From an uncultured Candidatus Melainabacteria bacterium (GTDB lineage Bacteria; Cyanobacteriota; Vampirovibrionia; Gastranaerophilales; Gastranaerophilaceae): DNA of 64,000 bases. A model generated the notes under the pieces. It did not search any database. It was not told the origin of the DNA and saw nothing but the letters and a program-made list of their open reading frames with translations. Position 1 is the first letter of the stretch. Every line of letters starts with the position of its first letter. The stretch spans positions 186,001-250,000 of the forward strand of contig CANNUY010000001.1 of NCBI GenBank assembly GCA_947525005.1. The letters run 5' to 3'. Shown here in pieces: positions 8,637 through 17,395 of the stretch. The position numbers and the translations under genes are program-made.

Positions 8637-9604
8637 TGAATTATGAGAAGATTAAAGAGGCAATACAAAGTGCGAAGAAGATTCTAATCATCTCACACGT
8701 AAACCCTGATGGCGATGCTCTAGGTTCAACCTGTGGATTGTATTCTGCTATTTATCATAACTTGAAAAAGCGATGTGATATTTGCACTTTGACCTATGTT
8801 TCGCCTATATATAACTTTTTACCAAATATGGAAAATGCTAAACATACCTTTGATACTTCAATCGTGTATGATTTAGTTATTACTGTTGATGTTGCATCTA
8901 TTGATAGAATTTCTGATATGAAACCTCTTTTTGATAGAGCAAAAATGACAGTTAATATTGACCATCACAAAACAAATAACAATTTTGGTGATTTAAACTA
9001 TGTATTACCTGAAGCAAGTTCTGCAGGTGAGGTTCTGTTCAAATTATTTAAACTATGGGATTGGAAGATTGATTTAGATACTGCTGAATGTATCTATACT
9101 GCAATCCTTACAGATACTGGTGGATTTAGGTTCGATAACACATCTTCTGATGTATTTTTGATTGCAAGTGAACTCGTAAAAATTGGAGTTAATCCTAACA
9201 AAGTTTATACATATTGTTATGAACTAAAATCTAAAAATTATATAATGTTCCAAAACTACTGTGTTCAAAAAGCAGTGTTCAGTGAAGATAACAAAATTGC
9301 ATACACAACTGTATATAAAAAAGATTTAGAAAAATTCCACGCAAAAGATGACTATACAGAAGGACTTGCAGAAAGTCTTAGGGCTATTGATACAACAGAT
9401 ATTGCCTTTGTTGTAAAAGAAGTTGAGCCGAATAAAATTTCTAAAATATCAATGAGAAGTAAGCTCTATGATGTTGCTAAAATATGTTCTAATTTTGGTG
9501 GTGGTGGTCACTCAAGAGCAGCAGGTTGTACTATAAAATCAGGTGTTGAGTCTGCTGTTAAAAAAGTGTTAGGTGAGATTAAAAAGGTCGGTTATGAAAA
9601 ATAA
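8636..9604 (+). CDS. nrnA: NrnA-type bifunctional oligoribonuclease/pAp phosphatase
   Basis: This 322-aa DHH/DHHA1 phosphoesterase degrades 2-5 nt RNA fragments and removes the phosphate from pAp. The DHH domain has ISHVNPDGDALGS near residue 20, VTVDVAS, and the eponymous NIDHHKTN; the C-terminal DHHA1 domain ends NFGGGGHSRAAGC. All Mn-binding motifs appear intact. I chose the ATG at 8636, although a TTG at 8615 is in frame, because the promoter lies between them. There is no Shine-Dalgarno sequence. It overlaps the next gene by 11 nt, so the two are coupled. Confidence 0.92.
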   Translation: MNYEKIKEAIQSAKKILIISHVNPDGDALGSTCGLYSAIYHNLKKRCDICTLTYVSPIYNFLPNMENAKHTFDTSIVYDLVITVDVASIDRISDMKPLFDRAKMTVNIDHHKTNNNFGDLNYVLPEASSAGEVLFKLFKLWDWKIDLDTAECIYTAILTDTGGFRFDNTSSDVFLIASELVKIGVNPNKVYTYCYELKSKNYIMFQNYCVQKAVFSEDNKIAYTTVYKKDLEKFHAKDDYTEGLAESLRAIDTTDIAFVVKEVEPNKISKISMRSKLYDVAKICSNFGGGGHSRAAGCTIKSGVESAVKKVLGEIKKVGYEK

Positions 9605-10571
9605 GACGTTTAATTTCTTAAAGAAAACGATTATTTCTATAATCGAGAATGACTTTTCTGGCATGGCTGCTGAGATGAGTTATATGCTTGTAATCGGCAT
9701 ATTCCCTTTTATGTTATTTTTAATGTCACTTTTTAACCTTATTGGTAAAAACTATTATATGAATCCATTGTTTTTATTCTTAGCGAAATTTATGCCAGAA
9801 GATTCATTAAGGTTAATCCACATGGTATTAAATCAGGTGCTTGAATTTACAAGTGGTCGTTCTGTTGCAACATTTGCGCTTTTAGTAACATTATTTATGT
9901 CAATGAATGCTTTATCTGTTGTTATTAAGGGGCTTAATAGGGCGTATAAAGTTGAAGAAACAAGAGCCTTTGTTTATACAAGGTTGCTTTCTTTGGTTAT
10001 GGTAATTGTTAATACTTTGGTTTTATTCTTGAGTATAAATACAATTATCTTTGGTAAATTGATTATAAGGTTTTTAATTGCATATACAGCAATAACACCT
10101 GATATGGGTGATATGCTTTTAACTATAAGATGGCCAATAGCATTTTTGGCATTATTTATTATGGCATTTTTGCATTATTATATATTTCCTGACGTATCGT
10201 GGACAGAAGAACTTAAACGAAAGAGTGCATTACCTGGAACAATATTTTTCTGTACAATATGGTTGATAGCATCAGGCGGGTTCTCAATTTATGTAAACAC
10301 TTTGCATACATATAACTTTATTTATGGTTCTATAGCTGCGTTTGCTATGTTGATGATTTGGTTTTATTTTACCTCAATGCTTATGCTTATTGGGGGTGAA
10401 ATAAATTCTCAAATCCACGATAAACTTGAACAAGATAAAATTCTTGCTATTTTAGAGGCTCAAAAACAGAAAGAAAAAGAGCTTGAGGAAGCGGCAGCAC
10501 AAGGAATTGATATTGAAGAGATTGATATAGAGATTATTGAAAAACATAATCAAGAAAGAGAAGATTTGTAA
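9594..10571 (+). CDS. YihY/BrkB-family inner-membrane protein
   Basis: This 325-aa membrane protein belongs to the YihY (UPF0761, BrkB) family, often misnamed ribonuclease BN. About six helices are visible. The family signature near the N-terminus is AAEMSYMLVIGIFPFMLF, and the last membrane part carries FIYGSIAAFAMLMIWFYFTS and LIGGEINSQI. The C-terminus is a long, acidic, probably cytosolic helix (EKELEEAAAQGIDIEEID). Start ATG 9594 overlaps nrnA by 11 nt. Its biochemical role is not established. It is followed 34 nt later by deoC, probably in the same transcript. Confidence 0.85.
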   Translation: MKNKTFNFLKKTIISIIENDFSGMAAEMSYMLVIGIFPFMLFLMSLFNLIGKNYYMNPLFLFLAKFMPEDSLRLIHMVLNQVLEFTSGRSVATFALLVTLFMSMNALSVVIKGLNRAYKVEETRAFVYTRLLSLVMVIVNTLVLFLSINTIIFGKLIIRFLIAYTAITPDMGDMLLTIRWPIAFLALFIMAFLHYYIFPDVSWTEELKRKSALPGTIFFCTIWLIASGGFSIYVNTLHTYNFIYGSIAAFAMLMIWFYFTSMLMLIGGEINSQIHDKLEQDKILAILEAQKQKEKELEEAAAQGIDIEEIDIEIIEKHNQEREDL

Positions 10572-10605
10572 TATATACCTAAAATATTAGGATAAGGAGA
10601 GAATT

Positions 10606-11259
10606 ATGGCGATAAATGATTACATAGAGCATACTCTATTGAAACAAGACGCAAAATCAGAAGATTTTGAAAAGTTGTATCAAGAAGCTATTGATAATAA
10701 ATTCTTTGGAGTTTGTGTTAATCCTGCTTATGTGAAATCTGCAAAAGAATTTTTAAAAGGTAGTAATGTAAAAGTTGTTACGGTAATTGGTTTCCCATTA
10801 GGTGCGACAACAAGTGAAACAAAAGTTTTTGAAACAAAAAATGCTATTGAAAACGGTGCAGATGAAATTGATATGGTTATAAATGTTTCAAAATTAAAAG
10901 ATAAAGACTATGATTACGTAAAAAACGATGTTTCATCTGTGAAAAGAGCTTGTGGAGAACATAATTTAAAAGTTATTTTAGAAACAGATTTGTTGACATC
11001 TGATGAGATAAAAAAAGCTTGTGAATTATGTATAGAAGCAGGTGCAGACTTAGTTAAGACATCAACAGGGTTTGTAAAAAACGGTGTTGGTGCAAAAGTA
11101 GAAGATGTAAAATTGATGAGTGAAACTGTAAAGCCTCATGGATTAAAAGTGAAAGCATCAGGTGGAATAAGAGATTATGAAAAAGCGATGGCGATGATTG
11201 AAGCAGGTGCTGATAGATTAGGTACAAGTTCAGGTATTGCGATTGTTAATCACGGATAG
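10606..11259 (+). CDS. deoC: Deoxyribose-phosphate aldolase
   Basis: This 217-aa cytosolic class I aldolase cleaves 2-deoxyribose-5-phosphate to glyceraldehyde-3-phosphate and acetaldehyde in deoxynucleoside salvage. The Schiff-base lysine is K151 in DLVKTSTGF, and the second catalytic Lys lies in LKVKASGGIRDY. GFPLGATTSETK is the conserved beta2 loop. The start has AAGGAGAG. It follows nrnA and yihY on the same strand, and punA elsewhere in the window could supply deoxyribose-1-phosphate, although no phosphopentomutase is seen here. The C-terminus ends SSGIAIVNHG, and a mosaic repeat begins about 20 nt after the stop codon. Confidence 0.95.
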   Translation: MAINDYIEHTLLKQDAKSEDFEKLYQEAIDNKFFGVCVNPAYVKSAKEFLKGSNVKVVTVIGFPLGATTSETKVFETKNAIENGADEIDMVINVSKLKDKDYDYVKNDVSSVKRACGEHNLKVILETDLLTSDEIKKACELCIEAGADLVKTSTGFVKNGVGAKVEDVKLMSETVKPHGLKVKASGGIRDYEKAMAMIEAGADRLGTSSGIAIVNHG

Positions 11260-11281
11260 TCTTGAGGTTGAGAACATAAAT

Positions 11282-11510
11282 CGTCATTGCGAGGCTCAAA
11301 TGTATTTTGAGTCGTGGCAATCTAGAGGAACAATTTTGTATGTTCAGGGGGGGGGTTTAGGTCGTTGCACTCTCTGGACGACATTCTTAACTGTCATTCA
11401 GAGCGAAGCGAAGAATCCCTGCGAAGACTTTTGAAAGACCCTGAAACGAGTTCAGGGTGACATTAATATTGTAGGTTGGGGTTTCCACCCCAACAAGAAC
11501 ATGTCCAACA
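11282..11510. repeat. Mosaic intergenic repeat element 1
   Basis: Several modules stand in a row. CGTCATTGCGA...GTGGCAATC encloses a CTCAAA/TTTGAG stem (11282-11322). A run of nine G follows at 11347-11355. Then come GTCATTCAGAGCGAAGCG..AATCCCTGCG (11392-11423), a CCCTGAA/TTCAGGG stem, and the hairpin TTGGGG-TTTCCA-CCCCAA (11476-11493). Modules recur in other gaps of the window. Short open frames through it are not genes. Confidence 0.85.
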
Positions 11511-11534
11511 GTATAAAGAATACAGAAAGGAATT

Positions 11535-12185
11535 ATGTCAAATTTTAGTTTTTTAGAAAAAATAGATTCAGATTTATATAAAATAATATCAGATGCTGAA
11601 AATCTATACAGAGATGAATATTTTGAACAAAGTATCATACAAATTCGTAGGTTTGCAGAAAATGTATGTAAAAATTTGCTTGCAGATAGATATATTCCTG
11701 ACAGCACTTTTGACGAATGTCTTTCAACTTTGCAAGATTTATATACAAAAAATATTAGACAACGTGAGTTGATAAATGATTTGTATTTTTTAAAATCGCA
11801 AGGAAATGCTTATGCTCACGGTTCAAAGGTTAAACAAGATGGTAATATTGCACTTGATTGTATAAAAAGAGCATTTGAAGTTGCTATAAATTATGCTGTT
11901 ATAAATGGTGGAAATAAAAAAATAGAAAAACTTGAGTTTTCTGAAGAAACACTTGTTATGGGTGATAAAAAAACAAAGGGAAAACTGAAGGAAAAATATT
12001 TAGAAAAGAAAAAAACAGCAAGAAAAAATACGCAATTATATAAAAAGAAAAAAGCACAAGCAAATGCATACGTTTATCCAAGCAGGTTTGAAAATCCAAA
12101 ATCAGAAAACAAGTTTAATTTTATTGGTGGAACAATTCTTGTTTTGACTGTGGCTTTGTATATTTATATAACTTTCTTTAAATAA
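11535..12185 (+). CDS. DUF4145-like protein with C-terminal membrane anchor
   Basis: This 216-aa protein has an N-terminal all-helical domain of the DUF4145 type (residues about 10-115), which is also found at the N-terminus of some HsdR-like nucleases. Key stretches are DAENLYRDEYFEQSIIQIRRFAENVCKNLL and FLKSQGNAYAHGS. A very basic linker (LEKKKTARKNTQLYKKKKAQ) follows, and one C-terminal membrane helix (FIGGTILVLTVALYIYITFF) ends the chain. GAAAGG precedes the ATG. Tail-anchored topology would leave the domain in the cytosol. It ends 1 nt from the end of convergent mgtE. The molecular role is unknown. Confidence 0.7.
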   Translation: MSNFSFLEKIDSDLYKIISDAENLYRDEYFEQSIIQIRRFAENVCKNLLADRYIPDSTFDECLSTLQDLYTKNIRQRELINDLYFLKSQGNAYAHGSKVKQDGNIALDCIKRAFEVAINYAVINGGNKKIEKLEFSEETLVMGDKKTKGKLKEKYLEKKKTARKNTQLYKKKKAQANAYVYPSRFENPKSENKFNFIGGTILVLTVALYIYITFFK

Positions 12186-12186
12186 A

Positions 12187-13554
12187 CTATTTTAAATGTA
12201 TTAAATAAAGAGTTGCTAGGGTAAAATAAATAAATAATCCAATAACATCAATAGTTGTAGCGATTACAGGTCCTGATGCTATAGCAGGGTCAATCTTAAT
12301 CTTTTTAAGTATGAATGGTGTACAAGTACCGATAAGGGTTGCACACATCATATTTATCGTCATAGAAAGCCCAACAACAACACCTAATCCGATAGAATGT
12401 TGCCAACCACAAGTAACTAGAGCAACAAGCATTCCGAATAATATACCGATAAGAAGTCCTATACCTGTTTCTCTAAAAATATGGTGAACACCTTTTTTCA
12501 AAGAAATTTGACCTGTTGAAAGACCACGTACAATAAGTGTAATACTTTGAGTACCGATATTACCACCTAACCCTGCTAAAAGTGGCATAAATATAGCAAC
12601 AATAGGGAACACTTTTAGTGTATGGTCAAAATGGTTTGCAACATTAACTGCTATAAATTCACCGATAAGTGTGATAAATAACCAAGGTGTACGTGCTTTT
12701 ACAGCATTAAAAATGTTACCTGTAAGGATATCGTCTTCATCTTCTACAAGTTCTGTTGCGATACCAGAAGATGTGTAGATTTCTTCTGTGGTTTCTTCTT
12801 CAACGATATCTTGAACGTCGTCCCAAGTAACGATTCCTTTTAGTCTGTTATACAAATCAACAACTGGAAGTGCATTAAATTGGTATTTCATAAAATCTTC
12901 TGCGATGTGGTCTTGCCTATCATCAACGTGAAGTTTTACGATATCTTTAATCATTATTTCTGTAATTTTTTGCTTTATTGGTGCTGTCAAAAGTTTTCTA
13001 AGTGAAACAACCCCTAATAAGTGTTTTTGGTTGTCTACTACATAAACGTAGTAAAGCTCCATATTATCTTCTTCTGCTTTAAATCTGATTGTATCAAGAA
13101 CGTCTTTAACGTTTGATTCAGAGTTAACTGTTAAAACGATAGGGTTCATGATACCACCTGCTGACTCTTCGTTGTAGGTCATCAACTCTCTAAGTTCAGA
13201 AGATAGCTTTAGTGGTAATTTATCAAGATATGATTGACTTTCGTCATCTTCCATATCGCCTAAAATGTCGGCAACTTCATCGTGAGGCATTTTTGCAATA
13301 ATTCTTGAGGCTAGTTCTTCATCAATTTCGCTCAAGAGTTCTACTTGAAGTTGTGGTGGTAAATATTCTAGTGTGTCTGCAGCAAGTTCTTCATCTATTT
13401 GTTTAAAACAAGCAAGACGTTCTTTAGGAGAAAGTTCCTGAAAAATATCAACTAAGTCGGCAGCGTGAAATTCGGCGAGAGTTTCTTTTAACTGTTTATA
13501 ATTCTCGTCATCAATTATTTCACGTATTCTATCTACAACACTTTCAATATTCAT
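12187..13554 (-). CDS. mgtE: Magnesium transporter MgtE
   Basis: This 455-aa protein is an Mg2+ channel of the MgtE family. An N-terminal helical domain with MgtE_N repeats (AADLVDIFQELSPKER, DEVADILGDMEDDES) is followed by two CBS domains (about 135-255, e.g. LLGVVSLRKLL and LKGIVTWDDV), a plug helix and five membrane helices with the pore motif PLLAGLGGNIGTQS. The CBS domains gate the pore by sensing Mg2+. I took the ATG at 13554 rather than the in-frame codon at 13572 because TATAAT ends 6 nt upstream of it and no Shine-Dalgarno sequence exists. Confidence 0.93.
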   Translation of the reverse strand: MNIESVVDRIREIIDDENYKQLKETLAEFHAADLVDIFQELSPKERLACFKQIDEELAADTLEYLPPQLQVELLSEIDEELASRIIAKMPHDEVADILGDMEDDESQSYLDKLPLKLSSELRELMTYNEESAGGIMNPIVLTVNSESNVKDVLDTIRFKAEEDNMELYYVYVVDNQKHLLGVVSLRKLLTAPIKQKITEIMIKDIVKLHVDDRQDHIAEDFMKYQFNALPVVDLYNRLKGIVTWDDVQDIVEEETTEEIYTSSGIATELVEDEDDILTGNIFNAVKARTPWLFITLIGEFIAVNVANHFDHTLKVFPIVAIFMPLLAGLGGNIGTQSITLIVRGLSTGQISLKKGVHHIFRETGIGLLIGILFGMLVALVTCGWQHSIGLGVVVGLSMTINMMCATLIGTCTPFILKKIKIDPAIASGPVIATTIDVIGLFIYFTLATLYLIHLK

Positions 13555-13560
13555 AGTTTG

Positions 13561-13566
13561 ATTATA
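13561..13566 (-). promoter_or_regulatory. mgtE -10 box (leaderless start)
   Basis: A perfect TATAAT on the minus strand ends exactly 6 nt before the ATG at 13554. The -35 region is weak. Transcription would begin at the initiation codon. Confidence 0.55.
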
Positions 13567-13710
13567 CAACAAATATTAAAAACAATTTTATAATTTCAGA
13601 AGTTTTTTATAAAGAATTTGATAAAATTTCAAAATAATTATATTCAAGGTATAATAAGGGTAAACAAATAATGAATTTTTAATAAAGAATAAAAACAAAG
13701 GAGAATATAG

Positions 13711-14808
13711 ATGTTAAGAGCTGGGATAGTTGGATTACCAAACGTAGGAAAATCAACATTGTTTAATGCATTGACTTCATCAATGAACGCACAGAGTGCT
13801 AATTACCCATTTTGTACTATTGAACCAAATGTAGGTGTTGTTACTGTTCCTGATGAAAGATTAGAAGTTTTAGCAAAGTTATGTAATGCAAAAGAGATAA
13901 TCCCAACAGCTATTGAATTTGTAGATATTGCAGGTCTTGTAAAAGGTGCAAGTAAAGGTGAGGGTTTAGGTAACCAGTTCTTGCATAATATTAGAGAGGT
14001 TGACGCTATTATTCAGGTAGTAAGATGTTTTGACGATGAAAACACTATTCACGTATCTGGCAAGGTTGATCCGATTGATGATATTGAGATTATTAATACT
14101 GAACTTGTGTTAGCTGATTTAGCATCTATAGAAAAAAGAGAGGCAAGAATTCTTAAACAGGTAAAAGCAGGTGATAAACAAGCAGTTTTAGAGGACAAAG
14201 TTTTGAAAAAATTATCTGACTTGTTGTCAGCAGGTTCATTTATTAACCCAGAAGATTATTTTGACGAAGAAGAACAAGGCATTATAAAGATGATGAATTT
14301 GATGTCTGTAAAACCTGTAATATATTGCGCTAACGTGTCAGAAGATGATTTGAAATCAGGAAATAAATATACTGAATTGGTTGACGAATATGCAAAAAGT
14401 CATAACGCACAAATGGTAATTATTTCAGCAAAGATAGAGGAAGAACTTGTTGCATTGGGTAAAGATGAAGCAAAAGAATATTTGGCAGATTTGGGTGTTG
14501 AAACAAGTGGTATTGATAAGATGATTAAGTCAGTATATAGTTTATTAAAACTTTTGACATTTATTACTGCTGGTGAGAAAGAAATACATGCTTGGACAAT
14601 AAAAGAAGGTACAAAAGCGCCTCAAGCAGCAGGTGTTATTCATACTGATTTTGAAAGAGGATTTATTAGAGCAGAAATCACACCTTATAAGGATTTTGCA
14701 GAACTTGGTTCTTACGTGGCTTGTAAGGAAAAAGGTGTAACAAGATTAGAAGGTAAAGAATACGTTGTTCAAGACGGCGACTTGGTTCACTTTAGATTTG
14801 CCACATAG
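13711..14808 (+). CDS. ychF: Ribosome-associated ATPase/GTPase YchF (Obg family)
   Basis: This 365-aa P-loop protein is YchF (OLA1 in eukaryotes), which prefers ATP, binds ribosomes and modulates stress responses. Visible parts are the Walker A GLPNVGKST, switch and G3 region DIAGLVKGASKGEGLGNQFL, a coiled-coil insertion (about 130-200), and the C-terminal TGS domain (about 280-365, TFITAGEKEIHAWTIKEG). Length is standard. AAGGAG precedes the ATG. It stands alone, transcribed away from mgtE. Confidence 0.96.
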   Translation: MLRAGIVGLPNVGKSTLFNALTSSMNAQSANYPFCTIEPNVGVVTVPDERLEVLAKLCNAKEIIPTAIEFVDIAGLVKGASKGEGLGNQFLHNIREVDAIIQVVRCFDDENTIHVSGKVDPIDDIEIINTELVLADLASIEKREARILKQVKAGDKQAVLEDKVLKKLSDLLSAGSFINPEDYFDEEEQGIIKMMNLMSVKPVIYCANVSEDDLKSGNKYTELVDEYAKSHNAQMVIISAKIEEELVALGKDEAKEYLADLGVETSGIDKMIKSVYSLLKLLTFITAGEKEIHAWTIKEGTKAPQAAGVIHTDFERGFIRAEITPYKDFAELGSYVACKEKGVTRLEGKEYVVQDGDLVHFRFAT

Positions 14809-14842
14809 GTTTTAATTGGTTGATTAAGTAAAATTTATATTG

Positions 14843-14860
14843 TTACGTAGTAATACGTAA
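14843..14860. repeat. TTACGTA palindrome downstream of ychF
   Basis: TTACGTA-GTAA-TACGTAA is a 7-bp perfect stem. Related ATTACG(C/T)ATTAC strings occur near 8250, 16109, 19962, 25100 and 30345, each at a gene end or inside a repeat. It is probably one member of a short intergenic repeat family. No T-run follows it. Confidence 0.5.
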
Positions 14861-14899
14861 TGACTTAATAATTTAATGATTTAATAATTCAGTCATTTC

Positions 14900-15550
14900 T
14901 TATTCAACTTCTCTTAGGATAACAAGCACTTCTTGAAGTTCGTCAAGCAAGTAGTGGAGTTCTTTATTGACATTATCAGGTGCAAAAACTGAGCCTGCTG
15001 CTTGGTAAGCTAGGTATCTATTATATTCAGCTCCTTCACGTCTTAATTCAGACATAGCTTTCACGTGCATACAAAGTGACATTAATTTTACATAAGAGGT
15101 ATAATAACTTTCTGGTTTACCCTCGAAACTGTCACGCAATCCACCGATTGCGAGTTCTAAGTTTGTAGCTTTTGCAACGAAAAGTTGTACACTTTCTTCA
15201 TTTTCAATGCAATCTATCAGTGTTTCAACAAGTCCAATAATTTTGTTTATATCAACTATATAGGTTGATGTTTTATCTTTTTTAAGGATTATATTTACAA
15301 AAGCAGGATTATCACGTGGTGTTGGTTTTAATTTGTCTGGGTCATCAAAACCTTCTTCTGCTTCAAATACGGGTGTTGCACTTGCAGGTTTTGAGGGTTG
15401 AAATTTGTCAATAATATCAGGCAAAGAACCTTCGTAACCTTTTTGATTCATGAATGTTTGTGACGGTATATTAGGCAGTGCTTCTTTTTTGCTTGCAAAA
15501 GCTGGTAGCGTAAAAGTTATTATTAATAATATCGTCAAAAACTTTTTCAT
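14900..15550 (-). CDS. Exported protein of unknown function
   Basis: This 216-aa protein starts with a clear Sec signal peptide (MKKFLTILLIITFTLPAFA, probable cleavage after AFA). The mature part has a low-complexity linker (about 25-75) and a helical region (85-216) with KDKTSTYIVDINKIIGLVETL and NKELHYLLDELQEVLVILRE. I recognise no family. The helical half could be a small four-helix domain in the periplasm. The gene lacks a Shine-Dalgarno sequence; TATAAT at 15558-15563 ends 7 nt before the ATG, so the transcript may be leaderless. Confidence 0.7.
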   Translation of the reverse strand: MKKFLTILLIITFTLPAFASKKEALPNIPSQTFMNQKGYEGSLPDIIDKFQPSKPASATPVFEAEEGFDDPDKLKPTPRDNPAFVNIILKKDKTSTYIVDINKIIGLVETLIDCIENEESVQLFVAKATNLELAIGGLRDSFEGKPESYYTSYVKLMSLCMHVKAMSELRREGAEYNRYLAYQAAGSVFAPDNVNKELHYLLDELQEVLVILREVE

Positions 15551-15557
15551 ATTATTA

Positions 15558-15563
15558 ATTATA
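15558..15563 (-). promoter_or_regulatory. -10 box of the 15550 gene (leaderless start)
   Basis: TATAAT on the minus strand, 7 nt from the ATG at 15550. A convincing -35 at 17 nt is missing, and no Shine-Dalgarno sequence follows. Confidence 0.45.
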
Positions 15564-15657
15564 CTGAAATTTTTTAAGATTTCATTAAATTAACAAACTT
15601 AACATTTTTTGAAAACTAAATATTTTTATATATAATTAAGAAAAACAGGAGAATTGT

Positions 15658-15906
15658 ATGTTGCCATTAATTACAGAAGAACAATCATCATTAGTATTTG
15701 CAGAGGCATTTCAAGATGTTCATCAATGGCGTAAAAATATGATTCATTATATTAAAGAAGAAAACCCTGAAGTTAATACTTCAATTTTAGAGGCTGCCAA
15801 AAATACTGATTTAGACCCTAAGGCAGTAGCACTAGGTGCATATATGGTATATAGAATGCTTGAACTTGCAAGCGATGAAAATGAAGCTAATAATGACGAA
15901 GAATAG
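15658..15906 (+). CDS. Small acidic protein of unknown function (82 aa)
   Basis: I do not recognise this 82-aa protein. It looks helical throughout, with QDVHQWRKNMIHYIKEENPE, a middle segment STILEAAKNTDLDPKAVALGA, and an acidic tail (DENEANNDEE). AGGAG precedes the ATG, and the codon pattern is like its neighbours, so I take it as real. It is divergent from the exported protein at 14900-15550. The ILEAAKNTDLDPKAVALGAYMV part could be a small helix-turn-helix-like unit, but that is a guess. Confidence 0.65.
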   Translation: MLPLITEEQSSLVFAEAFQDVHQWRKNMIHYIKEENPEVNTSILEAAKNTDLDPKAVALGAYMVYRMLELASDENEANNDEE

Positions 15907-15950
15907 GAATAGTGACGTTATTCCGAACTTAATATACTGTATACCTCAAT

Positions 15951-16120
15951 CGTCATTCAGAGCCCAGGGAGCAGAGGCACGAGCAAAGCGAGAGTGAAAC
16001 GTGCGTCAGGCAAAATCACACTTTTGCCTGCAAACGTGAACGTTGCCGTTTAACGCGACCGCAGGAGTTGGCGAAGCGAAGAATCCCTGCGAATACATAA
16101 TGGCGCATTACGTATTACAA
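15951..16120. repeat. Mosaic intergenic repeat element 2
   Basis: It begins CGTCATTCAGAG and ends GCGAAGCGAAGAATCCCTGCG followed by CATTACGTATTAC. The core is the hairpin AGGCAAAA-TCACAC-TTTTGCCT (16008-16029) flanked by ACGTGCGTC and GCAAACGTG. The 43 nt at 15998-16040 recur without mismatch, in inverse orientation, at 46052-46094. Confidence 0.85.
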
Positions 16121-16202
16121 ATTAAATATATTATTCCTGCATACATATAAACTTTTTTCATTTATAATTAATAATATATAGACACAATGAAAAGAGAAGA
16201 TT

Positions 16203-16664
16203 ATGGAAAAGATAGAAAGTTTTAAAATTAACCACGATACTTTACAAAAAGGTATGTATATTTCAAGAATAGATGGTGATATTGTGACTTATGATATCAG
16301 AATGAAACGTCCTAATATGAACGATTTTTTGTCAAACGGTACAATGCACACATTTGAACATCTGTTTGCAACTTATGCAAGAAATACAGAGTTTCAGGAC
16401 AAGATTGTCTATGTTGGACCAATGGGTTGCCGTACTGGGTTCTATTTTTTGGTTAGAGATTCTATTTCTCATGCACAAGCACTCAATATATTAATAGAGT
16501 CATTAAAATTTATAAAAGATTTTGAGGGTAAAATTCCTGGAACAAATAAGGAAGAATGTGGTAATTATCTTGAACATGACCTCGAGGGAGCAAAAGATAT
16601 TGCTGTTGAAATGCTTGAGGTTTTAAAAGATTGGAACGAGGATAAGATGTATTATGCCGAATAA
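16203..16664 (+). CDS. luxS: S-ribosylhomocysteine lyase LuxS
   Basis: This 153-aa metalloenzyme converts S-ribosylhomocysteine to homocysteine and DPD, the precursor of autoinducer-2. The metal ligands are visible: H49 and H53 in HTFEH, and H125 in NYLEHDLEGA is close to the expected third-ligand region. C76 in VGPMGCRTGFY matches the catalytic Cys, and E52 the catalytic Glu. Length is standard. AGAGAAG precedes the ATG. The next gene starts inside its last codons (11-nt overlap) and encodes the enzyme acting one step earlier, so the activated methyl cycle detoxification branch is one coupled unit. Confidence 0.93.
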   Translation: MEKIESFKINHDTLQKGMYISRIDGDIVTYDIRMKRPNMNDFLSNGTMHTFEHLFATYARNTEFQDKIVYVGPMGCRTGFYFLVRDSISHAQALNILIESLKFIKDFEGKIPGTNKEECGNYLEHDLEGAKDIAVEMLEVLKDWNEDKMYYAE

Positions 16665-17373
16665 GGTTAAACGATATGCAATTATTGGAGCGATGGACTG
16701 TGAGGTTGAAAAGCTTCAAGAACTTATGCAGGATTTAAAAAAAGACGATTATAATGACTTAACTGTTTATACTGGAAAGATAAATAGCCATGAAATTATT
16801 CTTGCAAAGAGTGGAGTTGGCAAGGTTAATGCCACTTTGAACACTCAATATATTATAGATAGGTTTGAACCTGATTGTATTATTAATACAGGTGTTGCAG
16901 GTGGAATAGGTGCTAATTTAAAGGTTGGAGATATTGTTATTGGTGAAACATTAATTCAACATGATTTTGATGCTACGGCACTCGGATATGCAAAAGGATA
17001 TATGTGTACAGGGATTGAACCTAATAAGCCTACATTGTTTTATTCAGACAAGGCTTTAATTGAAGAATTTGAAATTGCAATAAAATGCCTAAATTCAGAA
17101 GATATAACAGTTCATAAAGGTGTAATTGCAACTGGTGACACATTTGTATCATCTTCTGAAAAGAAGCATGAACTATTTGAACTATTTAACGCAACTGCTG
17201 TAGAAATGGAAGGTGGAGCTATTGCTCAGACTTCTAATAAAAATGGTGTGCCTTGTTTGATAATAAGAGCGATTTCTGATTTGGCAGATGGTTCTGCGCC
17301 TATGTCGTTGGCTCAAGTGGAAACTAAGATGGCTGAATTTGCATCATCTACTATTGAAATGCTTTTGAGATAG
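16654..17373 (+). CDS. mtnN: 5'-methylthioadenosine/S-adenosylhomocysteine nucleosidase
   Basis: This 239-aa cytosolic nucleosidase (Pfs) removes adenine from SAH and MTA and makes the substrate of LuxS. The PNP/UDP fold is clear: AIIGAMDCEVEKL at the N-terminus, INTGVAGGIG in the middle, the purine-site TGDTFVSS, VEMEGGAIAQ with the ribose-binding Met-Glu pair, and the catalytic Asp in RAISDLADG. It starts 11 nt before the luxS stop codon, with GAGG upstream. The tight overlap implies equal synthesis of both enzymes. Confidence 0.94.
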   Translation: MPNKVKRYAIIGAMDCEVEKLQELMQDLKKDDYNDLTVYTGKINSHEIILAKSGVGKVNATLNTQYIIDRFEPDCIINTGVAGGIGANLKVGDIVIGETLIQHDFDATALGYAKGYMCTGIEPNKPTLFYSDKALIEEFEIAIKCLNSEDITVHKGVIATGDTFVSSSEKKHELFELFNATAVEMEGGAIAQTSNKNGVPCLIIRAISDLADGSAPMSLAQVETKMAEFASSTIEMLLR

Positions 17374-17395
17374 TGTATTTAATGCGTAATTTTCA

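Noticed and set aside
11237..11434. 65-aa open frame after deoC
   Set aside because: It runs through repeat element 1 and its G9 tract.
15951..16120. CRISPR array
   Set aside because: Repeats are not regularly spaced, differ in order, and have no cas genes.
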